From contig JAAFYY010000004.1 in assembly GCA_014284505.1 (NCBI GenBank), positions 1-43,123 of the forward strand: a stretch of 43,123 nucleotides of DNA. The letters run 5' to 3'. Origin of the DNA: Streptacidiphilus sp. 4-A2 (lineage in GTDB: Bacteria; Actinomycetota; Actinomycetes; Streptomycetales; Streptomycetaceae). The position numbers and the translations under genes are program-made. This document shows, one piece after another, positions 7,564-15,650 of the stretch (position 1 is its first letter; every line of letters starts with the position of its first letter). The notes below the pieces were generated by a model that saw only the letters and a program-made list of their open reading frames with translations, was not told where the DNA came from and ran no database searches.

Positions 7564-7926
7564 TCAGCCGCGCTGGACGGCGCGGGCGGCGGCGCGGTCG
7601 AGCTGGCGGAAGACCTCGTGCCGGGTGCGGCCCGGCGCGTCGTTCCACTGGTCGACGCAGTGGTAGCCGTCCGCGGTGAACTGCTCCATCAGCAGCGTCC
7701 GGGCGCGCATGACGGTGGCCTCGCTCCCGTAGCCGGCCCGCAGCACGGCGAGCTGCCCGCCGAGCAGGCAGACCCGGCCCGCGCTGTCCCACAGCCGCCC
7801 CTGGCACCAGCCGTGGACGGTCAGGTAGCGGGCCAGCAGCCGCAGGTGGGTGGCGGTGTCGATCGGCACCTGGGCCGGGCGGCGGCGCCGGAGCCGGTCC
7901 ATCGCGGTCGGCTCCGGGCGGGTCAT
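7564..7926 (-). CDS. DUF6197-like protein, 120 aa
   Basis: Intact from ATG 7926, which overlaps the upstream stop (ATGA). The pattern LRLLARYLTVHGWCQGRLWD, a CLLGG segment, and a C-terminal QWNDAPGRTRHEVFRQLDRA (W-N-D-x-PGRT-x-x-EV) is that of the DUF6197 family found in Streptomyces genomes and mobile elements. Its biochemical role is unknown. The DUF assignment is by eye. Confidence 0.65.
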   Translation of the reverse strand: MTRPEPTAMDRLRRRRPAQVPIDTATHLRLLARYLTVHGWCQGRLWDSAGRVCLLGGQLAVLRAGYGSEATVMRARTLLMEQFTADGYHCVDQWNDAPGRTRHEVFRQLDRAAARAVQRG

Positions 7927-8104
7927 CCCCAGTCCCACGGGGCGTCGACGCTGCCGTGGGCGCAGATCCGGGGCAGCTCGACGGCCCGGGCCGGGACGGG
8001 AGCGAGGCGAGGTAGCGCTCGATCTCCGCGACCAGGGCGCCGCCGTCGGCGACGAAGTCCAGGTCGGGCATCGGGGACAGCAGCGTCCTGGTCACGGGGA
8101 TCAC
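7923..8104 (-). CDS. Hypothetical protein, about 60 aa
   Basis: GTG start at 8104 overlaps the upstream stop (GTGA). Reads VIPVTRTLLSPMPDLDFVAD, GGALVAEIERYLASL, then after one frame break VELPRICAHGSVDAPWDWG. Coupled to both neighbours. Family unknown. Confidence 0.5.
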
Positions 8105-8256
8105 CTCGTCTCGGGGTCAGGGCTGGGCGGTGGCGCTGGCGGTGGAACTGGTGCGGCGGTGGGGACCTGGTCGCCGGAGCCACCGCCGCAGCCCCGGAAG
8201 GCCAGCAGCAGGAACAGGACCAGCAGGGCCACGGCGGCCTTGGCGCGCAGGGTCAT
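8101..8256 (-). CDS. Small secreted or membrane-anchored protein, 51 aa
   Basis: Intact. MTLRAKAAVALLVLFLLLAF is a clear signal or membrane segment, followed by RGCGGGSGDQ and a Pro-rich tail (APVPPPAPPPSPDPETR). The cysteine right after the hydrophobic stretch could be a lipobox-like site, although AFRGC is not a good match to the [LVI][AST][GA]C consensus. Overlaps both neighbours by four bases. Surface location would fit a role in mating or exclusion, but that is speculation. Confidence 0.6.
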   Translation of the reverse strand: MTLRAKAAVALLVLFLLLAFRGCGGGSGDQVPTAAPVPPPAPPPSPDPETR

Positions 8257-8318
8257 GCCGCCCGGCTCGGCGGGGGCTCGGACCCGGTCACCTCGGTCAC
8301 CAGGAACTGGCGGCCCAT
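8253..8318 (-). CDS. MicroORF, 21 aa
   Basis: MGRQFLVTEVTGSEPPPSRA plus A, with its ATG overlapping the upstream stop (TGATG) and its stop overlapping the next ATG (ATGA). Perfect overlap on both sides favours a translated micropeptide or a translational-coupling bridge. Confidence 0.45.
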   Translation of the reverse strand: MGRQFLVTEVTGSEPPPSRAA

Positions 8319-8735
8319 CAGATGAAGTCGCGGATGTCGCCGCGGATCATGGCGAAGGGCTGCGGCTTGGGCGGAACCGGGGCTGGCGGGTCGTCAGCAG
8401 GACGGTGTTCTTCTTGACGTCCAGGTTCCGCCGGCCGCCATCGCCGCCCGGTAGAAGACGTCGTAGCTGGCGGTGCCGTCCCGGGTGACCAGGTGGGTGA
8501 TGTTCTTCCCGGCCTTGACCTGGCGGACGAACGTCCACTCCTGGTCGCAGTACAGGTGCGGCTGGTCGGCGGTTCGGGCCAGAGCCACTCGTTCACGGCG
8601 GTCACGCCGTAGTAGGTGGTGTGCAGCTGGGCGCCGACCAGCCACTCGCGGTGCAGGCTGTGCAGCTTGCGCATGGCCGGGTTGCCCTGGGGGGCGGTGG
8701 CGAGGATGCCGTTGAGCCAGTCTTTCGAATCCCAC
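8318..8735 (-). CDS. Hypothetical protein
   Basis: About 137 residues from a GTG near 8735 with an AGGAGAAG ribosome site. Recovered parts: DWLNGILATAPQGNPAMRKL, LHREWLVGAQLHTTYYGVTA, YCDQEWTFVRQVKAGKNITH, and an end PPKPQPFAMIRGDIRDFI. Four frame breaks are bridged. The fold is not recognised; aromatic-rich segments suggest a compact globular protein. Confidence 0.5.
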
Positions 8736-8742
8736 GGTGCTT

Positions 8743-8815
8743 CTCCTGTCTGGGTGTTGCGGGGCTGGGGGCCCGGGGCGGTCGCGTGGCCGGCAAGCTG
8801 TCGGCCGCCCCGGGG
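8743..8815. repeat. Direct repeat with GC hairpin (copy 4)
   Basis: About 70 bases nearly identical to 9222-9290, including CCTGTCT, GTTGCGGGGCTGGGG and the hairpin arms CCCGGGGCGG (8772-8781) and CCGCCCCGGG (8805-8814). It lies in the gap before the gene starting at 8735. Confidence 0.8.
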
Positions 8816-8831
8816 GTGGAGCTGGTGGAGG

Positions 8832-9210
8832 TCAGATCGCGGCGCAGCGCTCCAGCGCGAGCATCGCCAGGGCGATCTCCTGGGCGACGTACTCGTTGGG
8901 GCACTCGCCCTCGACGTGCAGCGGGACGCGGCCGTGTAGTGGTCGGTGGCCGTGCGGAACCAGTGGGCGCGCGGTCGCCGGCGGCGGTGTCCTGCACGGC
9001 CAGCTGCACACCGGCCGAGATCTCGATCGCGAGCCTGCCCAGGGCGATCTCCTGGGCGGTGTACTCGATCGGGACGGCGCCGCTGGTGTGCTGGCGGGCG
9101 GCGGCCGCGTAGTGCAGCTCGCCGCGGTTCAGCCAGTCGGCGGCGGTGACCTCGGCCAGGGTGAAGTCGATGGCCGCGGCCGGGGACTGGGGCTCGGTGG
9201 TGTCGGTCAT
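8832..9210 (-). CDS. Hypothetical protein with internal repeat
   Basis: About 126 residues from ATG 9210. Two copies of a short module are visible: VPIEYTAQEIALGRLAIEIS and CPNEYVAQEIALAMLALERC, separated by about 30 residues that include RAHWFRTATDHYTAA. The repeat suggests a duplicated helical unit. One or two frame breaks near 8950 are bridged; the recovered end is LERCAAI. Function unknown. Confidence 0.6.
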
Positions 9211-9221
9211 GATGGTGGTCT

Positions 9222-9290
9222 CCTGTCTCGTGTTGCGGGGCTGGGGCCCGGGGCGGTCGCGTGGCCGGCAAGCTGTCGGCCGCCTCGGGG
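9222..9290. repeat. Direct repeat with GC hairpin (copy 5)
   Basis: Partner of 8743-8815; arms CCCGGGGCGG (9247-9256) and CCGCCTCGGG (9280-9289, one mismatch). In the gap before the gene starting at 9210. Confidence 0.8.
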
Positions 9291-9295
9291 CGAAG

Positions 9296-9515
9296 TCAGA
9301 TCCGGGTGACGGCGCCCGGGCGCAGGACCTTGATCTCCTCGTTCGCGCCGAACGTGTAGTGCGCTCGTCGACGTCGGTCAGCGTGAATCTCGTCGTCGCG
9401 GGCCAGGCCGGGTCGTGGAGGCGACCAGGCGCCAGGTCTCGGTGCGGATGAGCTCCTGGCGGACTCGCCGTCGAGCAGGTCGCCGGGCGGGCCTGGAGGC
9501 GCGGATCGCGATCAT
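9296..9515 (-). CDS. Hypothetical small protein
   Basis: About 72 residues from ATG 9515. Recovered pieces: MIAIRAS, DLLDGE, RQELIRTETWRLVASTTRPG, then HYTFGANEEIKVLRPGAVTR plus I. At least four frame breaks are inferred in 220 bases, so the exact protein is uncertain. The end looks like a short beta-rich domain. Family unknown. Confidence 0.4.
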
Positions 9516-9558
9516 GGGTGTCCTCTTCTCTGGTTGGTCTGCTGGTCGGTGGCGGTGG

Positions 9559-9722
9559 TCAGTAGCGCGGGGTGGCGGGGACGTTCTGGCGGTCGTAGTC
9601 GAACTCGAGCCGTCGGCGGTGGTGACCAGCACGCGGGTGCCCGTGCTGGTGATGACGGTGGTGGTGTCGACGACCTCCAGCGCTCCGAGCTGGTCGCCGA
9701 CTCGCAGGTCGATGGCGTTCAT
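9559..9722 (-). CDS. VGDQ-type small protein 1
   Basis: About 54 residues: MNAIDLRVGDQLGALEVVDT, TRVLVTTADG, then EFDYDRQNVPATPRY after one frame break. The opening DLRVGDQLGALEVV is closely similar to DVQVGDQMGAETVTGVVEVQ of the gene at 9965-10144, so the two are paralogues. The pattern suggests a small beta-barrel such as SH3-like or Hint-like folds. Ribosome site CGGAGGAA. Confidence 0.5.
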
Positions 9723-9769
9723 GGCGGTGTTCCTCCGGTTCTGGGTCTGGGATGGCTGCGGGGCGCTGG

Positions 9770-9971
9770 TCAGCGCCGGCGGACCCGGACGTCTGCCGGC
9801 CGTCGAACTCGTGGCTCTCGCCGCCGCGGGTGACGATCAGCACGTCGGTCACGGGGGATCCGTCGCTGTCCGGGCGGAGCTCGTAGACGCGGACCGAGGT
9901 GACCTCCAGGTCGGCGTTGCCGTAGACAGGTCGCCCGTCTGCACCTCGGCCGCCTCGACGGTGATCAGCAC
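9770..9971 (-). CDS. Hypothetical small protein
   Basis: Read from GTG 9971 (GAGGGGG ribosome site): VLITVEAAEVQTGDL, VYGNADLEVTSVRVYELRPD, SDGSPVTDVLIVTRGGESHE and an end DVRVRRR. About 67 residues after bridging two frame breaks. Strand-rich, like its neighbours. Overlaps the upstream VGDQ-type gene. Confidence 0.45.
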
Positions 9972-10144
9972 AGCCGACCCCCTCGGCGACGGTGACCCAC
10001 TGGTCGGGGGGGTGCTGGGTGCGGGTCGGGTGGTGATGGCGGTCTGGGTGATCGGGCCGAAGAGGTCCTCTCCTGGACCTCGACGACGCCGGTGACGGTC
10101 TCCGCGCCCATCTGGTCGCCGACCTGGACGTCCTTGGCGAGCAT
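9965..10144 (-). CDS. VGDQ-type small protein 2
   Basis: About 60 residues from ATG 10144 with a strong AAGGAGGAG site. Opens MLAKDVQVGDQMGAETVTGV, then after frame breaks LFGPITQTAITTRPAPST and DQWVTVAEG. Paralogue of 9559-9722. First gene after a 200-base gap, so it probably has its own promoter. Confidence 0.5.
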   Translation of the reverse strand: MLAKDVQVGDQMGAETVTGVVEVQERTSSARSPRPPSPPDPHPAPPRPVGHRRRGGRLC

Positions 10145-10159
10145 GGGCTCCTCCTTCAT

Positions 10160-10346
10160 CTGTGCGGTGTTTGAGGTGGTTTGTCGGGGTGGACCGGGCC
10201 GGACAGGGCCCGGTCCGCACCGGTATGAGGTGGTTTGGGGGGTGTCCCCGGGGTCGGCGGTGGTGCGTCCAGGTGGACCGCCCGTCTGACCAGGGGCATA
10301 GCGGACTTATCCGGCTTGGTCCGGGGGTTCTGCGGCCGGTCCGGGT
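10160..10346 (-). promoter_or_regulatory. Gap downstream of the FtsK-type gene
   Basis: 187 bases without a gene. It contains a direct repeat TGAGGTGGTTTG (10171 and 10226) and several GGTGGACC copies (near 10190, 10272 and 10358), which could be operator sites for the small-gene array below. Confidence 0.35.
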
Positions 10347-12752
10347 CTAGTCCGGGGTGGACCCGCGCCGCAGCAGGGCCTGGAGGGTGTCCAGGCGGTA
10401 GCCGTTGGGGCGCTGCCGTCGGCCTGGCGCGGGAGCTTGACCGTGCCGCCGCCCCGGCCGCGCGCAGCAGCTCGCCCAGGCGCTGGCCGGTGAGCCCGTC
10501 GAAGCGGTCGGGGAAGGTGCGGGCCATGGCGTGGCCAGGTCTCGGCGGCCGCCCTCGCGCCCGCCGCCCGATCACCGCGACGACCGACTCGACAGCGAGC
10601 GGCGGTCGTGTCGGCCTGCTCGGCCTCGGCGGACTCGGCCGCGTAGCCGACCAGCTTCCCGGCCTCCTTGCGCAGCAGCCGGCCCCGGGTGCAGATCCCG
10701 TCGAACTCCTCCAGCGTGATCATGTCGGCCTTGAGCGTGTAGTGGCCGCCGTCCTCGCCCAGCTCGACCACCGCGACGCCCTTGTGGACCTCCAGCAGGT
10801 CGTGCGGGGCCGCGCCGTCGGCGACCGCGTCCGGCCCCAGGACGTTGCGCGCCGAGTCGATCCCCTTGACCCGGTACGAGACCCGGCCCGCGAACGCGTC
10901 GCGCAGGTCCGGGGTCACCGGCGAGTCCGGGCCCGGGCGGTGGACGATCGCCGTGCAGATGCCGCCCTGGCTGGAGTTCTGGCGGTTGAGGGTGGTCAGC
11001 GCCTCACGCGTCAGCGTGGCGTAGCTGGGGTCGTTGGGGCGGGTGCCGGAGCGGATCGTCTGGGCGGCGAGCAGGAAGTTCTGCAGCTCGTCGAAGATCA
11101 CCAGCGTCAGGCTGAAGTCCGTGCCCGGACAGGGCGCGGGTGAGCTTGCCCTCGGGCACGGCCCGCAGGTCCTGCTCGGCGAGCTTCTCCAGGCGGTGCC
11201 CGACCGCGTCCAGGTCGGTGTTGACCTCGACCAGGGTCTCGTAGATCTCGCGGACCTTGTCCGGGCTCTTGCCGACCACGTACCGGTAGGCGATCTTGCG
11301 CAGCGGCAGCCAGTCGGCGGACGGCTTCGCGCTGAGCAACACGATCTTCAGGTTGGGGTCCAGCGCCGCCGCGGCCGCGATGAGCCGCACGAAGAACGTC
11401 TTGCCGTAGCGCTGCAGGCCGCCGACCATCAGCGAGGACCACAGCAGGTACAGGACCTTGCGCACTCCGCGCGCGTCCGCGCCCAGCGGCACCCCGTCGC
11501 GCCACAGGTCCCAGCGCTCGGCGTCGATCAGCAACGACGGCACCGGCGGGCCGCCGTAGGGGTTGGCGTGGTCGCTCACCCACATGGTGAAGCGCCCCTC
11601 GTGGCCGTCCTCGCTGGTGTCGACCGCCATCTCGATCTGGCTGGCCTTGCGGGTCAGGGCGGAGGCGATCTCGCCGCTGCGGGCGATCGCGTCCTTGGCC
11701 TTCTTGCCGGGCGGCAGCTGCACCGTGGCGGTCCACCCCGGGCCCTGGGTGAGCATGGAGACGATCTTGGCGCGCTTGGACGACTCGGCGGTGACGACCC
11801 CGGCCTCGACCAGGCGGTCCATCAGCCAGTCCCGGGACGCCTGCTCGACCTCGGTCACGGCCGCCGGCGCGGCCTCGGCCTGGACCAGCGTCTCCAGCTG
11901 CACCGGCTGGCCCTGCGGCACGGCGTCCTCGGGCGCCTGCTGCTGGGCCTGGCCCGCGTCGACGACGCCCCGCTCCGGCAGGCCGGGCTGCGCGGGGACC
12001 GTGCTGCTGGCGACGCCGGCGGGCCCCGGTGCCCCCTCGGCCCCGTCCGGGCCGTCCTCGGTGCCGCGCGCGCCCAGCTTCCACAGTGCGACCGCCGCCG
12101 CGAGCAGCACGACCGGGGTGATCAGCGGTGTGTGGATCGGCAGCATGATGCCGCCGCCGACCACCGCGCCGACCACGATGCAGCCGCGCAGGGTCTGCTT
12201 GGCCAGCCGGGCCCGCTTCACGTCCCGGGCCGACGGCGGCAGCGCCTCGCCCTGGCCCTGCTCGACGGCGCGCCGCAACCGGGCCTCGGCGTGGGCCAGT
12301 TCGCTGCGCAGGGCGGACGACGCCCGCCGGGCCGCCCCAACTCCGCCCGTCTGCCCGTTCCCGCCCGCCTCGCGGGCGGCCTGGGCCTCGGCCTCGACGA
12401 TGCGGTGCTGGAGCCGGTCGACCTGGTGGCGCAGCTCCAGCTCGGCGCGCTCCCGGTCGGCCTTCTGCCGCTCGGCGACCTGCACCATCAGGTCCAGCTC
12501 GTTGATCTCCTCGGTCTTGACCCACGACCAGATCCGGCCGACGCCCGCCCTCGCGCGCTGGCCGACCTCCTCGCGGCTCGGCAGCCGGTCGCGCAGCCCG
12601 GCCGCCTGCTCCTGCGGCGCTCCGTCGTCCTGGCCCTGGTGCTCCTGGTCGTGCTCGGCGGCGGCCTGCGCGGCGGGCTGCTGCTCGACCGGGGCCGCCG
12701 GGGCGGCGTCCTCGGTGTCGCCCGGCGCGGACTTCTCGAACGTGACGCTCAC
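10347..12752 (-). CDS. FtsK/SpoIIIE-type conjugative translocase (TraB-like)
   Basis: About 801 residues from GTG 12752 (VSVTFEKSAPGDTEDAAPA). Order: disordered Pro/Gln-rich N-terminus; a coiled coil around residues 70-175; two hydrophobic segments near 190-230 (CIVVGAVVGGGIMLPIH and PVVLLAAAVALW); a second linker; then the motor. Walker A is VGGLQRYGKTFFVRL near residue 445 and Walker B is LVIFDELQNFL near 550. This GGLxRxGKT variant is usual in actinomycete transfer ATPases. It would pump DNA at the mating site. One frame break near 11115 separates the two motifs, and two or three more occur near 10600-10400 before the end ALLRRGSTPD. Follows the small membrane genes, as in transfer operons. 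Confidence 0.8.
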
Positions 12753-12868
12753 TGCTCTCTTCCCTTCACCTGGTCGAACGGGTCGGTGGGTGCGGATGGT
12801 CCGGTGACCGGCCGCCTGCGCCGGCCCCGCCCCGGCGGGGGCGGGCGGGGCCCACGCGGGCGGTCGGT

Positions 12869-13261
12869 TCACGCCACGCCGCTGACGGAGGTGATGACGG
12901 AGTTCAGGAGCTGCCCGAAGGTGTCGTGGATGAGCACGCCGAAGCTGCTGGCCCCGAGGAAGGTCCCCATCGCGACCGCGATGATCATCCACAGCCAGGT
13001 GTGGCCCTTGTGCTTGATCGCGTACCAGCACAGGCCGCCCAGGACCACCACGGCGACCCCGCTGCCGACGTTGTCGCCGCCCGTCACGGTGGAGTCGAGC
13101 TGGACCTGCTGCTGCGGCATGTCGGCGAGCTGGGCGACGGTGCCGGTGTGGAACGAGTCGGCGTACATCGTGTGGGTGTCGGCGACCGGGAACTGGGCGG
13201 TGACGGTGCTGCTGCCGGTGGTCCAGGTGACCGGGACGGTGGTGGCGGTGTCGATGTTCAT
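12869..13261 (-). CDS. Small membrane protein, 130 aa
   Basis: Intact. A polar, Thr-rich N-terminal half (MNIDTATTVPVTWTTGSSTV) is followed by two membrane segments (VAVVVLGGLCWYA and TWLWMIIAVAMGTFLG) joined by a short KHKGH turn. Likely a component near the translocase at the membrane. Ribosome site CGGAGGGATCGCC. Family unknown. Confidence 0.7.
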   Translation of the reverse strand: MNIDTATTVPVTWTTGSSTVTAQFPVADTHTMYADSFHTGTVAQLADMPQQQVQLDSTVTGGDNVGSGVAVVVLGGLCWYAIKHKGHTWLWMIIAVAMGTFLGASSFGVLIHDTFGQLLNSVITSVSGVA

Positions 13262-13280
13262 GGCGATCCCTCCGAGGGGG

Positions 13281-13448
13281 TCAGTTGGTGCGGGGCGAGG
13301 TCGGGGCGGTGCTGTTCTTCGGCGGCGTCGGGGCGGTGCACGGGGTGGTGCCGGTGCCGGGGCACTGGACGGTGCCCTGGCCGGACGGGGCGACGACGAT
13401 CCCCCAGTCCTCGCAGCGGGTGCACTGGTAGCGGGGCGGGATCGGCAT
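13281..13448 (-). CDS. Zinc-ribbon-like small protein, 55 aa
   Basis: Intact, MPIPPRYQCTRCEDWGIVVA then QCPGTGTTPC and a Pro/Thr-rich tail. Two cysteine pairs (CTRC and C-P-G-x5-C) suggest one metal-binding knuckle. Strong CAGGAGGCAGCC ribosome site. Sits between two membrane-protein genes of the putative transfer block. Confidence 0.6.
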   Translation of the reverse strand: MPIPPRYQCTRCEDWGIVVAPSGQGTVQCPGTGTTPCTAPTPPKNSTAPTSPRTN

Positions 13449-13535
13449 GGCTGCCTCCTGGCGGTGCGGTGGTGCTGTGCTGGGTGCGCCCGGTGCGCTT
13501 CCTCGCGGTGGCCTGCCGGGCGGGCGGGGCCGGGC

Positions 13536-14771
13536 TCAGCGAGACCCGGCGGCGGTCTCCAGTGCGGTGATGCGGGCGGCCTCGGCTGCGGCCGGGTGGT
13601 ACTTCGGGGTGTCGCCTTTGCGGCGCCGCGGCGGGTTGCCCGGGCCGACCCGGCCGCCGACGACGGAGGCCATGCGGCGGGGCTTGCGGGCGGTCTTCGC
13701 CAAGGCCGTTTCGGGCAGGGGCATTTGGTTCGCGACCTGCGGTGATGCGGTGTCGTCGGACTCGGTGAGGATGGTGTCGGCCAGACCCTCCGGCAGCAGC
13801 AGTCCGCTGCTGTGCAGCCGCAGCACGACCGTCTCGTGTCCGGGCGGCGCGGTGATCGTCTCCGGCTGCGGCACCGAGGGTTCTTGGACGGTCAGCGCCG
13901 CGCGCAGGGCGGCGCGCGCCTCGACCCGCTGCCGCTCCAGCTCCGGGGTCAGACCGGGGTCGGCGGAGCCGGTGTGGATCTCCCACGCCACCGCCCACGC
14001 CTCATCCGGCGTCATCGACCCGTAGGGGGCGGCGGACCAGATCCGCTCGGCGACGCGGAGCACGTCCTTGTGCGCCCGGCGGCGCTTGCGGGCGTGCCGT
14101 GCCCGGGCCCGGTCCTCGGCCCGCTGCGCGCGGGTCCGCGTGCTGGTGCCGTGCCGGCCGAGCGACCGCAGCTCCCAGATCCCGATCCCGGCCAGCGAGG
14201 CGACCGCCAGCACCAGGCCCACGGCCACACCGTGCGAGCTCACCCCGCCGATGTAGTTGATCGTGGCGGCGATCGAGGCGGACACCCACATCGCGATCCG
14301 GTACGGCAGCACCGGGCGCCCGTCGCGTCCGGCCCGGGACGCGCCCACGGTGGCGACCCACGCGCTGGCCTCCAGCATCGCCGCCAGCGCGGCGGCGATC
14401 GCCGAGCCGACTCCGTGCCCGTGCAGCGAGCGCCACTGGTAGGTGACGGCCGGGACGATCGCGCAGGCCATGACCAGCAGCGCGAACGCGGTGTCGGCCT
14501 CGGCCATCAGCCAGGCCCGGGCGGATCCGGCGCGCTTGGACCAGCGCTCGGCCCGCTCCTCCTTCGCCCGGGTGGCCTCGCGCCGCGCGGCCGCCTTCTC
14601 CCGCTGCTGGCGCACCTGGGCCGCGTCGGCGTCCTTGCGGCGCTGCTCGGCGGCGTCGGCCCGGTCCTTGCGGCGCTGCTCGGCGACGTTCGCCCGGTCC
14701 TTGCGCAGCTGCTCGGCGTCCGCGATCCGGTCGAAGCGGCGCTGCTCGGTGGTGTACCTGGTGTCGCTCAC
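13536..14771 (-). CDS. Four-helix membrane protein with coiled coil (SpdB/DUF2637-like)
   Basis: Intact, 411 residues, GTG start overlapping the upstream stop (GTGA). An N-terminal coiled coil is built from repeats such as RRKDRADAAEQRRKDADAAQ. Then about four membrane helices (FALLVMACAIVPAVTYQW; IAAALAAMLEASAWVAT; IAMWVSASIAATINYIGG; VGLVLAVASLAGIGIWEL), and a long cytoplasmic tail ending in basic and Pro-rich sequence. This is the layout of the Spd/DUF2637 membrane proteins next to transfer ATPases in Streptomyces plasmids. A role in intramycelial spread or anchoring the translocase is inferred from context. Confidence 0.65.
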   Translation of the reverse strand: MSDTRYTTEQRRFDRIADAEQLRKDRANVAEQRRKDRADAAEQRRKDADAAQVRQQREKAAARREATRAKEERAERWSKRAGSARAWLMAEADTAFALLVMACAIVPAVTYQWRSLHGHGVGSAIAAALAAMLEASAWVATVGASRAGRDGRPVLPYRIAMWVSASIAATINYIGGVSSHGVAVGLVLAVASLAGIGIWELRSLGRHGTSTRTRAQRAEDRARARHARKRRRAHKDVLRVAERIWSAAPYGSMTPDEAWAVAWEIHTGSADPGLTPELERQRVEARAALRAALTVQEPSVPQPETITAPPGHETVVLRLHSSGLLLPEGLADTILTESDDTASPQVANQMPLPETALAKTARKPRRMASVVGGRVGPGNPPRRRKGDTPKYHPAAAEAARITALETAAGSR

Positions 14772-14965
14772 CGCTGCCCCTCCTTCGGCTCGGTCCTGCT
14801 GTCGGTGTTCTCGGTCCTGGGCTTGGGGTCGAGCAGGCCGTGGCTGCGGTCCAGCTCGCCGGCGGTGAGGTAGCCCTCGATGTCCGCCGCATCCCACATG
14901 GCCGCCGGGCCGTGGGCCGCGCGGAAGGCCACCCGGGCGGGGACGGTCTGGGTCTTGGTGGTCAT
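14768..14965 (-). CDS. Hypothetical protein, 65 aa
   Basis: Intact, MTTKTQTVPARVAFRAAHGP and MWDAADIEGYLTAGELDRSH, with a polar charged tail. Both ends overlap their neighbours by four bases. Family unknown. Confidence 0.65.
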   Translation of the reverse strand: MTTKTQTVPARVAFRAAHGPAAMWDAADIEGYLTAGELDRSHGLLDPKPRTENTDSRTEPKEGQR

Positions 14966-15312
14966 CGGTCCTCGCCTCCGTTCACGCTGGTCAGACGGGT
15001 GAAGACACGCACCGGCATGTCGGCGAAGGTGCCGTCGGCCTGCCAGTACCAGCCGAGGCCCTCCTCGACCAGGGCGGCGCTGCTGCCGACCAGTGCGGCC
15101 AGGCGGTCGACCACGGCCTGGCGGGCCATCGCGTCGCCAGAGCCGTACTGGACCTGGATGGCGATGAAGCCGGAGTCCAGGCGGATCTGGAGTTCGGGGC
15201 GCCCCTGGACCAGGACCTGGCCGCAGGCGGCGAACCTGAGCAGTGCGAGCAGTTCGGTCTCCGAGGCCGACGGGACGGCGGCGATCCCAGTGGTAGTCGT
15301 GGACGCGGTCAC
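14962..15312 (-). CDS. Hypothetical protein, 116 aa
   Basis: Intact from GTG 15312, overlapping the upstream stop. Strand-rich core LQIRLDSGFIAIQVQYGSGD, a helix with LAALVGSSAALVEEGLGWYW, and an end VRVFTRLTSVNGGEDR. A compact alpha/beta protein, perhaps a small adaptor in the transfer block. Family unknown. Confidence 0.7.
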   Translation of the reverse strand: MTASTTTTGIAAVPSASETELLALLRFAACGQVLVQGRPELQIRLDSGFIAIQVQYGSGDAMARQAVVDRLAALVGSSAALVEEGLGWYWQADGTFADMPVRVFTRLTSVNGGEDR

Positions 15313-15650
15313 GCCCCACCCCCGGATCCGCGCTGCGCGGGCGCCTTCGTGGTGGTCTTGGGCTTCGTGGCTGCCGGGCGCTTCGCCGGAGCCGGCTTCT
15401 TCGGGGAGGCCGGGGTGCCAGCCGGAGCGGCGGAGGCGGGCTTCGCCGCCGGCCTGCTCGGCTTCGTGGCCGGGGACTTCTGGGTGACCTGCCACAGCAC
15501 GATGGCGACCAGGACGAGCAGGACCAGCAGGCGGGCCAAGGGCTGCATCTGTACGTGCATCCCGGTCGCGGGCACCACCAGCAGCAGCGGCCAGTCGACG
15601 CGAAGCTTGCGGCCGACGCCCTTGGCGGCGGTCTCGATCGCGGGGCTCAT
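15309..15650 (-). CDS. Membrane-anchored Ala/Lys/Pro-rich protein, 113 aa
   Basis: Intact from ATG 15650, overlapping the upstream stop (ATGA). Hydrophobic segments WPLLLVVPATGMHV and LARLLVLLVLVAIVLW precede a long low-complexity tail of K, P, A and T. The tail resembles histone-like or DNA-binding tails seen in membrane-tethered transfer proteins. Function inferred only from composition. Confidence 0.65.
   Translation of the reverse strand: MSPAIETAAKGVGRKLRVDWPLLLVVPATGMHVQMQPLARLLVLLVLVAIVLWQVTQKSPATKPSRPAAKPASAAPAGTPASPKKPAPAKRPAATKPKTTTKAPAQRGSGGGA

Noticed and set aside
1..10000. Programmed frameshifting as the cause of the many frame breaks
   Set aside because: Breaks occur in unrelated genes without slippery sites or stimulatory structures, and go in both directions, which fits sequence error better.
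11034..13745. A 903-codon open frame on the plus strand
   Set aside because: It is the complement of the FtsK-type gene, with composition typical of a GC-rich shadow frame and no ribosome site.
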